Positions 8,597 to 18,266 of a stretch of DNA of 64,000 nt are shown here, one piece after another. This DNA comes from Chryseobacterium gleum (GTDB lineage Bacteria; Bacteroidota; Bacteroidia; Flavobacteriales; Weeksellaceae). A program made the translations under genes and the position numbers. Numbering within the stretch: position 1 is the first letter of the stretch; every line of letters starts with the position of its first letter. Under the pieces are notes generated by a model. The model saw only the letters and a program-made list of their open reading frames with translations, was not told the DNA's origin and ran no database searches. The stretch spans positions 3,489,001 through 3,553,000 of the forward strand of contig NZ_LR134289.1 in assembly GCF_900636535.1 (NCBI RefSeq), in the 5' to 3' direction.

Positions 8597-8744
8597 AGGT
8601 TTTTCAGGATTCCGGATATCTGTTAAAGAAGAATAAAATATTTCCGCAGGAAATATAAATATTATTCATTATAAAATTTTATTATTTTTACAAAATCATC
8701 AAACTGCTGATAATAAAAAGCAGATTAGCGAGTTATATTGAATA

Positions 8745-11318
8745 ATGAAAAAGAATATATTATTCCTTTTAGTCATATGCCTTGTTGCTTCCTGTGCTAC
8801 CAAAACAAAAAAGCCGGAGCAGCGTTCAAGAGTATTGAAAGGATTTTCCACATATTATAATACTCTTTTTAATGCGAAAGATGCATTAAACAGTGAATTT
8901 ACAACCAGAGACAAAGGACATAAGGATAATTTCTATGCACCTTATATTCCTATTCTGACTTACGAAGAACAGCCTTTGGGAAGTGACCTTGGACAGACTG
9001 AAGCTTTTGCAGAAAATTCTATGAAGATGGCTGAAGTAGCCAACAGACCTTCGGGAAGAGGCAATTCGGGAGTTCCTAATATTCCTGGCGGGCCTCCGGG
9101 AAGCGGACCATCAAGACCTGACGGTGAGGAGAGCAAAGGCGCTACTACCCTTGAAATTGCAGAAGCAAAAGCTTTAAAAGCTATTAATAAATATTCGGTA
9201 ACCAGAAATGGTGAAGAGAAAAACAAACAGATTTTTGATGCCTATATGATCCTTGCCCAGGCAAGAATTTACCGTGGTAAATCCCTGGAAGCACTTGATG
9301 CGCTTAATTATGTCTTTACGCATATGAAAGATGATAAAAGGATTGCACTGGCAAGAATTTATCAGGGGCTTGCTTATGATAAGATCAAGGATTATCACAG
9401 AGCGCATGAAACTTTTGCAAAACTGAAGGGAGACGATATTAATAAAAGCTATGCAAAGCTCCTGAGTATTTACTATTCTGAATCTTTGCTTGATGCAGGA
9501 AAAAAAGAAGAGGCTGCCAGGGAACTTGACAATGCTTTTGAACTGAATAACAACAGAAAACTGAAAAGTAGAATCGCGTATCTGAGAGGCCAGGTTTATG
9601 AAAATCTAAACCAGAATGATAAGGCAAGAGAAAGCTACGCTGCTGCATACAAATATGCCAATGATTTCGAATTTGAAGTAAAATCACAGATTGCAATTGC
9701 CAAAACTTTTAACGGTAAAGGAGACTATGCCGGCGCGAAGAATTATCTGGAAGGAATAAGTAAGAAAGGAACTTATGGTTCCAGAAAGAATGAATTTTAC
9801 TATGCCTTAGGTCTCATGGCTAATAAGGCTGGGAAAAAAGATGAAGCTCAGCAATTCTTCAGAAAATCACTGTTTGAGAAAGTTTCTGATCCCCAGATCC
9901 GTGGACTGACTTATTATGAAATAGGGAAAAACTACCTGGATAAGAATGATTATATCGGGGCAGGAAGTTATTACGATTCCGCATTGGCAGTAATGACTTA
10001 TGAGCCTTCAAAAATCTTATTGAAAGACCAGTCCGAATACATTAAAAAGATTTCCAAAAACTACTATCTGATCAAAAAGAATGACAGTATTCTTTCTCTG
10101 GCAAGAATGGATGATGCTCAGAAGACCGATTATTTCACAAAATATATTGCAAAATTAAAGATCAAAGAAGAAAAGGCGGAACAGGAAAGAAGACGTGCTG
10201 AAAGAAGTAAAGGTTTTGATACTGGAGATTACAGCGCCAATTCTGTTTTTGCCAACAGTGGTAATTCTTTTGAAGATTTTGGGGTAACGACAAAAGGCTT
10301 CTACTTCAGCAATACAGGAACTGTAAGCAAAGGAACTTCTTCATTTAAGCAGATCTGGGGAGACCGTGCTCTTGCTGACAACTGGCGTTCTTCCAAGAAG
10401 ATGGCGTCTATTGAAGATATGAAGAATGAAGCTTTGGGAGTTACTTCAGCACCTAATCCAAGACGTTTTGAGCCTGCTTATTATATCGAACAGATTCCTA
10501 CTGATCAGGGTAAATTATCCCAGTTAAAAAAGGACAGGGATACCGCTTCACTGGGACTTGGTATTATGTATCAGAACTATTTTACTAACACTCCCCTGGC
10601 GACTAAAACGCTTTATGACCTTGTAGATGTAAAGCCGGAAGAAAAGGTAATGTTACAGGCATTGTATGAGATTTTTGCCATGAATTATGAAAAAAATCCT
10701 CAGGCTTCTGAAAGAGCAAAACAAATTCTGTTAGCGGATTATCCTTATACTTCTTATGCCGAGTTTGCAAGAAATCCTAAAAATAAGTCATTTGTAAAAT
10801 CAACTGAAGAAGTTGAAAACGAATATAAAAAGGCATATGCCCTGTTTGAGTCGGAAAAGTTTACGGAAAGTAAAGATGTCATTGATCAGACCATCCAGAA
10901 GTTCCCGAAGGATGCGCTGGTTCCTAAACTCTACCTTTTGAATGCCTTCAATGCCGGGAAATCCAGTGGTAAGGAAGTAATGATTCTTCAGCTTGAACAG
11001 ATTGCCCTGAACTATTCCAAAACACCGGAAGGTGTGAGAGCGAAAGAAATGCTGAATTACCTGAAAAGCGACCTGAGTTTCCAGGCAACGGATAATAAAG
11101 GAAATGCTATTCCTCAGCAGCCATCAGGAGTTCCTGTACAGCCTAATGCCCAGAATACGGGTATTCCACAAATGAATAGCGGGAAAATCCAGAAGCTGGA
11201 CAGTGGCCAGAATCCTAATATGAATAATACGGCTCCGCAATCAAGTCCCGGGCAGCAAAATCCAAAGAAAGCAAACGAAACGAAATCAGGGTCGAAAATA
11301 CCACCAAGACCTCAATAA
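8745..11318 (+). CDS. sprE: Type IX secretion/gliding lipoprotein SprE (PorW)
   Basis: An 857-residue lipoprotein with lipobox LVASC (Cys near residue 17). The N-terminal FSTYYNTLFNAKDAL is the signature of the SprE/PorW family. Tetratricopeptide repeats occupy about residues 150-430, and a second helical repeat region lies near 620-780. The tail is rich in Pro, Gln and Asn. In Flavobacterium johnsoniae SprE, and in Porphyromonas PorW, this outer-membrane-associated periplasmic protein is needed for type IX secretion, and in gliders for SprB export. The other T9SS genes are not in this window. Confidence 0.88.
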   Translation: MKKNILFLLVICLVASCATKTKKPEQRSRVLKGFSTYYNTLFNAKDALNSEFTTRDKGHKDNFYAPYIPILTYEEQPLGSDLGQTEAFAENSMKMAEVANRPSGRGNSGVPNIPGGPPGSGPSRPDGEESKGATTLEIAEAKALKAINKYSVTRNGEEKNKQIFDAYMILAQARIYRGKSLEALDALNYVFTHMKDDKRIALARIYQGLAYDKIKDYHRAHETFAKLKGDDINKSYAKLLSIYYSESLLDAGKKEEAARELDNAFELNNNRKLKSRIAYLRGQVYENLNQNDKARESYAAAYKYANDFEFEVKSQIAIAKTFNGKGDYAGAKNYLEGISKKGTYGSRKNEFYYALGLMANKAGKKDEAQQFFRKSLFEKVSDPQIRGLTYYEIGKNYLDKNDYIGAGSYYDSALAVMTYEPSKILLKDQSEYIKKISKNYYLIKKNDSILSLARMDDAQKTDYFTKYIAKLKIKEEKAEQERRRAERSKGFDTGDYSANSVFANSGNSFEDFGVTTKGFYFSNTGTVSKGTSSFKQIWGDRALADNWRSSKKMASIEDMKNEALGVTSAPNPRRFEPAYYIEQIPTDQGKLSQLKKDRDTASLGLGIMYQNYFTNTPLATKTLYDLVDVKPEEKVMLQALYEIFAMNYEKNPQASERAKQILLADYPYTSYAEFARNPKNKSFVKSTEEVENEYKKAYALFESEKFTESKDVIDQTIQKFPKDALVPKLYLLNAFNAGKSSGKEVMILQLEQIALNYSKTPEGVRAKEMLNYLKSDLSFQATDNKGNAIPQQPSGVPVQPNAQNTGIPQMNSGKIQKLDSGQNPNMNNTAPQSSPGQQNPKKANETKSGSKIPPRPQ

Positions 11319-11323
11319 AATAA

Positions 11324-11350
11324 AAAAGCGAAGATTTATTCTTCGCTTTT
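11324..11350. terminator. Bidirectional terminator between sprE and tsaB
   Basis: 11324-11334 (AAAAGCGAAGA) pairs perfectly with 11340-11350 around a 5-base loop. It overlaps the last codons of tsaB and provides U-tracts on both strands. Confidence 0.8.
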
Positions 11351-12016
11351 CTTTTTCTTTACTCCATGGAAATCTTTGAGATAAAAAGGCTCAAAGTAAG
11401 CCATGTCTTCAAATTCTTTTTGTTCTATCTTTTCCAGTGTCTTTCTGATCAGATATTGTGCAGAAGGATAAACATCTTCTTTAAAAACAGCATCAGGAAG
11501 ATTCAGAATCTCTTTTGCTTTTTTAGCACCATCCCCTACAAACAGAACTTTTTTATCTTTGAATTCTTCAAATGAAGCTTCATCTAAAATCTTAGCTTCT
11601 GTCTCCGATAACTCCTTCCCTGTTTTACCGTCATAAACGGCCGTATAAACCTCCATTCTCCTTGCATCGACTAAAGGCACTATGAGATCGTAGTTATCGC
11701 CTAAAAACGGCTCTATCATGCTTTCAAGAGAATTAACAGCTACAAGAGGGACTTTAAGTCCGTAACAAAATCCTTTTGCCGAAGCAGCACCTATTCTTAA
11801 ACCAGTGTAGGATCCCGGACCTTTTCCTAAAGAAACCGCCTCAATCTCTTTAAGAGAAATACCTGCTCCTTCCAATGCCCATTCAACATAGGTGTGTAAA
11901 CTTTCGGACTGTTTATAATTTTCGGAAACTTCTTCACAAAGGCATAACAGCTTCTCATTATCTGAAACTGCTACTGAACAGTTTTTGGATGATGTTTCCA
12001 GATATAGAATTTTCAT
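11336..12016 (-). CDS. tsaB: tRNA threonylcarbamoyladenosine biosynthesis protein TsaB
   Basis: A 226-residue ASKHA-fold protein. The N-terminal ILYLETSSKNCSVAV strand and the GKGPGSYTGLRIGAASAKG motif are diagnostic of TsaB/YeaZ. TsaB is the non-catalytic partner of TsaD in the complex that attaches threonylcarbamoyl to A37 of ANN-decoding tRNAs; it scaffolds TsaD and TsaE. The C-terminus ends in a Lys-rich KKKKSEE that overlaps the terminator hairpin. It appears to be transcribed alone. Confidence 0.95.
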   Translation of the reverse strand: MKILYLETSSKNCSVAVSDNEKLLCLCEEVSENYKQSESLHTYVEWALEGAGISLKEIEAVSLGKGPGSYTGLRIGAASAKGFCYGLKVPLVAVNSLESMIEPFLGDNYDLIVPLVDARRMEVYTAVYDGKTGKELSETEAKILDEASFEEFKDKKVLFVGDGAKKAKEILNLPDAVFKEDVYPSAQYLIRKTLEKIEQKEFEDMAYFEPFYLKDFHGVKKKKSEE

Positions 12017-12097
12017 TTTTTTCTTTTAAACTAAATTGCAAAATTACAAAAGGCAAACCGCTTTTAATCTTCTGCAAATTTACTCCATTATTTTGGA

Positions 12098-12847
12098 CTA
12101 TTTTCTATAAATCGTTCTGGGTTCAGCCTGTGCACTTGGATAGATCGTCATGTCTGAAATGGTAACATGCTTCGGAGCATTCACACAGTAGGCAATTGAG
12201 TCTGCAATATCTTCCGCTTTCAGAGCCTCATAGCCGGCATACACTGTTGAAGCTCTCTCACTGTCTCCCTTGAATCTTACCAAAGAAAAATCCGTTTCTA
12301 CAGCGCCCGGCTGAATGTTGGTTACTTTAATACCAAATTCAGTAAGCTCCAGTCTCATTCCCTCGGAAATAACATCTACTGCTTTCTTCGTCGCACAGTA
12401 CACTACTCCATTCGCATAGGTTTGTCTTGCTGCTACGGAACTGATGTTTACAATATGACCTAAATTTTTAGTTTTCATTGTTGGAATGATCATTTTGGAA
12501 ACATAGAGTAATCCCTTTACATTTCCGTCTATCATAGAATCCCAGTCATCCGTTTTACCGGCCGATAGCGGATCTAATCCGTGGGCATTCCCTGCATTAT
12601 TGATCAGAACATCAATATCTTTCCAGTTCTCCGGAAGAGAATTGATGGCTGATTCCACTTCATTAAGATTTCTTACATCAAATTTTAAACTAAATATTTC
12701 GGTAAATTGAGAAAGTTCAGTTTTTACAGATTCCAGCACTTCACTTCTCCTTCCGCAAATAATGATTCTGTTTCCTTGTTTTGCAAGAAGTTCGGCAGTG
12801 GCTTTTCCTATACCGGAAGTAGCTCCGGTGATCAATATTGTCTTCAT
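12098..12847 (-). CDS. Short-chain dehydrogenase/reductase (YdfG-like)
   Basis: A 249-residue classical SDR: cofactor motif GATSGIGKATA (residues 7-17), the CGRRS segment typical of NADP preference, NNAG (about 86-89), catalytic Ser in the NISSVAA strand and YCATK (Tyr/Lys pair near 155-159). It is close in pattern to E. coli YdfG, which reduces L-allo-threonine and malonic semialdehyde, but the substrate here is unknown. It ends 11 bases before the tautomerase-like gene begins on the same strand, so the two may be co-transcribed. Confidence 0.88.
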   Translation of the reverse strand: MKTILITGATSGIGKATAELLAKQGNRIIICGRRSEVLESVKTELSQFTEIFSLKFDVRNLNEVESAINSLPENWKDIDVLINNAGNAHGLDPLSAGKTDDWDSMIDGNVKGLLYVSKMIIPTMKTKNLGHIVNISSVAARQTYANGVVYCATKKAVDVISEGMRLELTEFGIKVTNIQPGAVETDFSLVRFKGDSERASTVYAGYEALKAEDIADSIAYCVNAPKHVTISDMTIYPSAQAEPRTIYRK

Positions 12848-12858
12848 ATTTTTATCTC

Positions 12859-13254
12859 TTAAATGATATGCTTTGCTCCCTGTATTCCACCGTTTCCAAA
12901 CGACCAGTCTTCCTGTCCGTTATTCTCAGTTAACACAATAATGATATTATTTTTTGTAATCGTTGTTGATGCTGCTATTTTTTCTGCAATAGAAGCATAT
13001 AATCTTTTTTTCTTTTCGAAATCTCTCCCTTTTCCTGCAGTTATCTGTATAAAGATAATTTCTTTTGTATGTGGGATGTCAAGATAGCTTTGAGGAAATT
13101 TAACCTGGTGTGATTCCAATTCTTCTATAACATGAAAATAATCATCAGCCGGGATATTAAATTCTTCCATAAGAGCCTGATGTACAGAAATAGAAATCTG
13201 ATCTTTCTCTTCGTGTTGCAGCGTTTTAGGCAGGCTAATTCTTACAAAGGGCAT
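12859..13254 (-). CDS. Tautomerase family protein
   Basis: A 131-residue protein beginning MPFVRISLPKT, which after Met removal leaves the N-terminal proline that acts as catalytic base in the tautomerase/MIF superfamily. The ADDYFHVIEELESHQ and FVQITAGKGR-like segments match the longer, two beta-alpha-beta-unit members (YrdN-like). The substrate cannot be told. It precedes the SDR gene in the same direction. Confidence 0.78.
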   Translation of the reverse strand: MPFVRISLPKTLQHEEKDQISISVHQALMEEFNIPADDYFHVIEELESHQVKFPQSYLDIPHTKEIIFIQITAGKGRDFEKKKRLYASIAEKIAASTTITKNNIIIVLTENNGQEDWSFGNGGIQGAKHII

Positions 13255-13296
13255 GTAGTAAATTTTAATTATTTTATACTCAAAGATAATACATAT

Positions 13297-13674
13297 CTAA
13301 TTGGCATCAAACGCCTCAAAAGCGTCTTCAATATGCTCAATTATTAAATTTTTGTTTTCGTCAGGAAGAACGGAAATAATATCAAACCTTACTTCATTAT
13401 CTTTATTAAATTCCTCCATATAATGATTGGCTGCAGAAACAATAGACTTTATCTTTGTTTTGGTGACAGCTTCCTGAGGGAGCATAAAGGCATCTGTGGA
13501 TCTTGCTTTCACCTCCACAACGATAATCTGATTATCTTTTTCAGCAATAACATCAATCTCAGCTTTCTGAAAACGAAAGTTCCTGACCAGGATTTTATAG
13601 CCACATTTCTTAAGATATTCAACAGCTAGATCCTCTGCCATTTTTCCAAAATCGTTATGGTTTGCCATATTCAT
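13297..13674 (-). CDS. YraN family (UPF0102) endonuclease-like protein
   Basis: A 125-residue restriction-endonuclease-fold protein. The core motif runs GYKILVRNFRFQKAEIDVI and then VVEVKAR, giving the D...ExK metal site of the PD-(D/E)XK superfamily. The UPF0102/YraN function is not settled; a role in DNA metabolism or Holliday junction processing is suspected. The start could be the Met at residue 1 or residue 3; both fit. It lies between the tautomerase gene and the LD-carboxypeptidase gene on the minus strand. Confidence 0.88.
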   Translation of the reverse strand: MNMANHNDFGKMAEDLAVEYLKKCGYKILVRNFRFQKAEIDVIAEKDNQIIVVEVKARSTDAFMLPQEAVTKTKIKSIVSAANHYMEEFNKDNEVRFDIISVLPDENKNLIIEHIEDAFEAFDAN

Positions 13675-13709
13675 TATTTAAGAGCCTGGAGATAGGAGAG
13701 TGGTACTAC

Positions 13710-14639
13710 TTAAAAATCTATTCTTACTTTATCATCAACCTTCATCTTAACCTCACTTCCGATAATTAATGGCCTGTTGTCCTTAATATGCCCGTTCGGG
13801 AAGGCAAATACCACAGGGAATTTATATTTTGAAATTCTGTCAGAAATCAGTTTGTAAGCCAGCTCATCAAAGCTTTCTTCATAGCTTGCGTTTTCTTTTT
13901 CATCTCCCATATTGGTCATACCGCCAACAATGAGTCCTTTAATTTTGTTAAAAACTCCTGCCAGTTCCAGACTCATAATCATACGGTCCAGAGCATAAAA
14001 ATTTTCACCAATATCTTCAATAAACAGGATTTTGTCTTTAAAATCAAAAGAATATCTGGTCCCTAGAAGGGCATAGATCAGGGCTAAATTACCTCCAACC
14101 AATTCACCTTTGATATTCCCTTCTTTATTAAATTGATGGGATTTAAGGCTGTATTTAGGCATTTCTCCTTTTAAGATACCGAAAATAAGATCATAGCTTT
14201 CATCCGTAACTCCAAAACTTGATGTTTTGATGGTTTGTCCATGGATAGAAGCGAAACCTTTTTTCAAAAGGTAACTTTGAATTACAGTATTATCTGAATA
14301 ACCGATATACCATTTCGGGTTTTCTGTAAAATTTTTCAGCTTCAGATGCTGAACAAGGTGTTGACATCCATAACCTCCTCTGGAAGCCCATACAGCTCTT
14401 ATTTCTTTGTCATTTAAAGCCCAGTTGATATCTTTAATTCTTTCCTTTTCTGTTCCGGCATAATTGTATCCGTTTGAAAATTTACTGTAAAGATGTTCTC
14501 CCGGAACGGGTTCAAAACCTCTACTTTTAATCATTTCAATCCCTTTTTCCAATTGTGTGGCATCTACGGCTCCTGCAGGGGAAATAACAGCTATTTTGTC
14601 TCCTTTTTTAAGAGACTTCGGAAAGATCATTTTTTTCAT
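13710..14639 (-). CDS. LD-carboxypeptidase (peptidase family S66)
   Basis: A 309-residue serine peptidase of family S66, which removes the terminal D-alanine from murein tetrapeptides in cytoplasmic peptidoglycan recycling. Visible parts are GDKIAVISPAG at the N-terminus, the WASRGGYGC loop, the nucleophile Ser in GYSDNT (near residue 117), the Glu in FIEDIGEN (near 205) and the His of FPNGH near 280. There is no signal peptide, in line with a cytosolic enzyme. The start overlaps the stop of the LysE-type gene by 4 bases, so the two are translationally coupled. Confidence 0.92.
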   Translation of the reverse strand: MKKMIFPKSLKKGDKIAVISPAGAVDATQLEKGIEMIKSRGFEPVPGEHLYSKFSNGYNYAGTEKERIKDINWALNDKEIRAVWASRGGYGCQHLVQHLKLKNFTENPKWYIGYSDNTVIQSYLLKKGFASIHGQTIKTSSFGVTDESYDLIFGILKGEMPKYSLKSHQFNKEGNIKGELVGGNLALIYALLGTRYSFDFKDKILFIEDIGENFYALDRMIMSLELAGVFNKIKGLIVGGMTNMGDEKENASYEESFDELAYKLISDRISKYKFPVVFAFPNGHIKDNRPLIIGSEVKMKVDDKVRIDF

Positions 14640-15322
14640 TTTGTTTTTTGATATTTTACTTCTTTTTTTTCTGCTTCCTCCAGCTGTCTGTCAAACTGGT
14701 TGAACTTTTTAAAACTCTGCAGGAAAATAAAGAAACTGAAGATAATAAGAATACAGCCAACCACTCTTCTGATCTGGTTGGCCAGTTTTTGTGTTAATTT
14801 ATCGTGAAACTGCTTGGCAAGAAATATCTTGGCAAGGTCTATAGATAGGTAAGTGGCCAGCACTATACTGATGTATAAAATAAAACTGCTGGTGTCCGGA
14901 TATTGATTCCTTACGGAAATTACCGTTACCAGCCAGAAAAGGATAACTCCAACATTGAGAAGATTAAAGAAAAAACCATTGAAAAATGTCTTGATATAAT
15001 TCTGGCCAATGATCTTTTCTTCACCAGGCATATGCATTTTGGTCTTGGTAACCAGCATCACAATTCCGTAGATGAAAATAAGAATGGAAGTAATCCTGTA
15101 AAATCCGGGATGCTTGTCTATCAGAGTTACAATATCTGTACTGGCATAGTACGCCGCAACAATGCATAATAAATCTGCCGTAATAACGCCAAGGTCTAAG
15201 GATAGGGCATGTCTGGGCCCTCGGGAAAAGCTGGTTTCAATTAACAGGAAAAAAATAGGTCCTATGAAAACCAGGCTCAGCATAAATCCTAATATGATGG
15301 CAGATAGTACAAGTTCTAGCAT
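14636..15322 (-). CDS. LysE/RhtB family exporter-like membrane protein
   Basis: A 228-residue polytopic protein with about six hydrophobic helices and the LysE-type N-terminal segment LSLVFIGPIFFLLIETSFSRGPRHAL. Members export amino acids or homoserine lactones; the substrate here is unknown. The last 25 residues are charged (EEAEKKEVKYQ) and cytoplasmic. It forms an operon with the LD-carboxypeptidase gene, with overlapping stop and start. The pairing may reflect handling of released amino acids, but that is inference. Confidence 0.85.
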   Translation of the reverse strand: MLELVLSAIILGFMLSLVFIGPIFFLLIETSFSRGPRHALSLDLGVITADLLCIVAAYYASTDIVTLIDKHPGFYRITSILIFIYGIVMLVTKTKMHMPGEEKIIGQNYIKTFFNGFFFNLLNVGVILFWLVTVISVRNQYPDTSSFILYISIVLATYLSIDLAKIFLAKQFHDKLTQKLANQIRRVVGCILIIFSFFIFLQSFKKFNQFDRQLEEAEKKEVKYQKTK

Positions 15323-15540
15323 TAAGTGGTGTTTTAAAATGAATAAAAATTCATTTCGTTTAATACAAAGTTAGACTTTATGATTTAATTATTCAATAAA
15401 GTTGTGATATATCAAGTGGATTTTAATCAGAGTTTAATATAAAAATTTTACGAAATAGGAGAGGAGCAAGAATACACAGTCCAAAATGCGAACAGATCCC
15501 AAAATAATTTTAGCCCATCCTTTACCTCCTTAAAAAAGAA

Positions 15541-15573
15541 AAAGATTGTTCCTTATTAGAATAATCTTTTTGC
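15541..15573 (-). terminator. Terminator downstream of the rnr/membrane-ORF unit
   Basis: 15541-15551 pairs with 15559-15569 (one mismatch) around CTTATTA, with T-rich DNA following. It lies 29 bases after the stop of the frameshifted ORF on the minus strand. Confidence 0.65.
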
Positions 15574-15601
15574 ATTATATTTTTCTGATGATTTATCACA
15601 C

Positions 15602-16113
15602 TTATTTTTCCAGGCAATTTTCATTAAAAACAAACTCAAAGTCTTTTCTGATTTTAAGTCCAAAAATTCCTCGTTCAAAGGTGTAAGTGATCTGATTTTT
15701 AAACAACATTCTTTTATAATCAATGAGAAAACTCCTTGTCATATAAGAATATTCATATGCATTTCCGCTTAAATAGATGTAAGTTGTCTTTCCTTTCTCA
15801 TGGCTGCGTACACTTCCAACCTCTGAAATCATGTTTTTAAAACAGTATGTTTCTTTGGTAGGATTCATTCCTGTAAGATAGTTTATCAAAAAAAAACATT
15901 AATTATCTGTGGAAATGTAACTCCAAAAAAGTAATTCTTCCCTTGTTTATCAATATTAATAATATTCCTTTTGATCAAAATATTACATGTGACTACAAGA
16001 ATGATTATAACAAGTACAAACAGAAAAAAATTGATAACAGTGTTAAAAATAACTGTTATCAATAATATTACGTTTAAAATACTAAATACAATGTATTTAT
16101 CTATTCTCGTCAT
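15602..16113 (-). pseudogene. Membrane protein gene split by a frameshift in a T9 run
   Basis: Two minus-strand frames join here. The first (16113-15886, 75 residues) has two hydrophobic helices and ends TFPQIINVFF-stop inside a homopolymer: nine A on the plus strand at 15888-15896. The second (15889-15602, 95 residues) continues INYLTGMNPTKETY and lacks an ATG at its beginning. One extra base in the run restores a single protein of about 170 residues with a third helix across the junction. The ATG at 16113 overlaps the rnr stop by one base, indicating translational coupling. I do not recognise the family. True mutation, slippage or sequencing error are all possible. Confidence 0.65.
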
Positions 16114-18266
16114 TACTTCACAATCTGGAAATCCAGCTGCTTCTGAATCAGATTGGCTTTCACCACTTTAATCTGAACTTCGTCTCCCAACTGGTATTTA
16201 TTACCATGTCTTACTCCATATACAGCATGTGTTTTGGCGTCAAACATGTACGAATCATCAACAAGATCTCTCAGTTTGATCAGACCTTCGGCTCCGTTTT
16301 CCGGGATTTCAACCCAGAATCCGAATTCTGCCACGCCGGAAATCACACCTTTGAAAGTTTCTCCCAAATGTTTTTCCATGAATTTCACCTGCATGTATTT
16401 GATAGAATCCCTTTCCGCATCTGCGGCCAGTCTTTCCATGGCACTGCAGTGTTTTGCCTTTTCTTCAAGCTCACCTCTGTTTGGAGATTTTCCACCATCC
16501 AGATAATGCTGGAGAAGACGATGGGCCAATAAATCCGGATAACGACGGATAGGAGAGGTGAAGTGACTGTAGTATTCAAATCCTAATCCGTAGTGCCCGA
16601 TAGGTTCTGTAGAATATACCGCTTTACTCATACTTCTCATAGCTAGCGTTTCGATCATATTTTCTTCACCTTTACCTTTTACATCATGAAGAAGCTTATT
16701 CAGAGATTCAGCCACTTTTTTGGTATTGGCAAGATTCATTTTATATCCGAAAGTCGCTACAAAGTCTCTCAGTGATTCCAGTTTTGCAGGATCCGGATCA
16801 TCGTGAACCCTGTAAATAAATGTATTGTTGGTGATTTCACCTTTCCTTGTCAGCGATACGAATTCCGATACTTTTTTGTTGGCTAAAAGCATGAATTCTT
16901 CGATCAGGTGATTGGAATCTTTACTTATTTTAAAATAAACCCCAACCGGTTCATTATTTTCATCCAGGTTAAATCTTACTTCACTTCTGTCGAAAGTAAT
17001 AGCCCCTTTTCTGATACGTTCATTACGCATGATTTTTGCCAGCTTATCAAGCGTATTGATCTCTTCCGCCAGATCTCCCTTTCCGGTTTCTATACGTTCC
17101 TGAGCTTCTTCATAGGTAAATCTTCTGTCTGAGTGGATCACTGTTCTTCCAAACCACTGTTTCTGGATTTCCGCTTGATCATTCAGTTCAAAGACTGCTG
17201 AAAAAGTATATTTATCTTCGTTTGGACGCAGGGAACAGACATCATTGCTCAATACTTCAGGAAGCATCGGTACCACCCTGTCAACAAGATATACCGAAGT
17301 AGCTCTCTGATAGGCTTCATCATCAAGAATAGTCCCGGGAACCACATAATGAGATACATCTGCAATATGCACCCCGATTTCCCAGTTTCCGTTTTCCAGT
17401 TTTCTTATAGATAAGGCATCATCAAAATCCTTGGCATCTTTAGGGTCAATGGTAAAAGTGCATATTTTACGCATATCCCAACGCTTCGCCACCTCTTCGT
17501 CAGTAATGCTTCTGTCAATTTTATCTGCATCAGCTTCCACTTCCTGTGGAAATTCATACGGTAAACCATATTCTGCAAGGATAGAGTGGATCTCTGTTTC
17601 ATGCTCACCCGGAGCACCCAGTACCTGGATAATTTCACCTTCAGGATTTTTATCCCCTGGTTTCCACTCTGTCATTTTTACGATCACCTTATCTCCGTCT
17701 TCCGCATTATTGAATTTGGTCTTCGGAATAAAAATATCCGTATTGATTGATTTCTTATCACAAACAACAAACCCGAAATCTTTGTGAGCCACCTTCTGAA
17801 ATGTCCCTACAAATTCTGTTCTGTTACGTTCCAAAACTTCAAGAACTGAGCCTTCCAGCTTCTTTCCTTTATAATGATAAGTTATAATAAGAACCTTGTC
17901 TCCCTGCAGTGCATCCTTCACATTTTTGGCATGAATGAAGATATCATCTTCCATTCCTTCCACACTTACGTAGGCATTTCCGCTTTGGTTGAAGTCAATA
18001 ATTCCGGTTAATGTTCCTGCTATTTTCAGGTTAACAATATATTTCCCGCGCTCCACTTCTTTGATCTTTTCAGATGCCTGAAGTTTATGCAATGCCTGGA
18101 TAACAAGTTCCCTTTGTCTCGGATTTTTGTAATCTATACCATCAGCGATTTGTTTATAATTATAAATTTTGGATGAATTTGCATTCATAAAACGGAGGAT
18201 CAGTCTTCCGATCTCCATCAGTTTTAAATCATTTTTATGACTTATATATTTTCTTTTTTTTGGCAT
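16113..18266 (-). CDS. rnr: Ribonuclease R, 3'-5' exoribonuclease
   Basis: A 717-residue RNase II/R-family enzyme. A basic N-terminus with a winged-helix-like segment (about 20-70) is followed by cold-shock domains (about 75-240), the RNB catalytic domain (about 260-580) with DPKDAKDFDDALS carrying the metal-binding aspartates, and a C-terminal S1 domain (about 630-715). RNase R degrades structured RNA and takes part in rRNA quality control and trans-translation. The stop overlaps the start of a downstream membrane ORF. No strong promoter consensus is evident in the 340 bases upstream. Confidence 0.96.
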   Translation of the reverse strand: MPKKRKYISHKNDLKLMEIGRLILRFMNANSSKIYNYKQIADGIDYKNPRQRELVIQALHKLQASEKIKEVERGKYIVNLKIAGTLTGIIDFNQSGNAYVSVEGMEDDIFIHAKNVKDALQGDKVLIITYHYKGKKLEGSVLEVLERNRTEFVGTFQKVAHKDFGFVVCDKKSINTDIFIPKTKFNNAEDGDKVIVKMTEWKPGDKNPEGEIIQVLGAPGEHETEIHSILAEYGLPYEFPQEVEADADKIDRSITDEEVAKRWDMRKICTFTIDPKDAKDFDDALSIRKLENGNWEIGVHIADVSHYVVPGTILDDEAYQRATSVYLVDRVVPMLPEVLSNDVCSLRPNEDKYTFSAVFELNDQAEIQKQWFGRTVIHSDRRFTYEEAQERIETGKGDLAEEINTLDKLAKIMRNERIRKGAITFDRSEVRFNLDENNEPVGVYFKISKDSNHLIEEFMLLANKKVSEFVSLTRKGEITNNTFIYRVHDDPDPAKLESLRDFVATFGYKMNLANTKKVAESLNKLLHDVKGKGEENMIETLAMRSMSKAVYSTEPIGHYGLGFEYYSHFTSPIRRYPDLLAHRLLQHYLDGGKSPNRGELEEKAKHCSAMERLAADAERDSIKYMQVKFMEKHLGETFKGVISGVAEFGFWVEIPENGAEGLIKLRDLVDDSYMFDAKTHAVYGVRHGNKYQLGDEVQIKVVKANLIQKQLDFQIVK

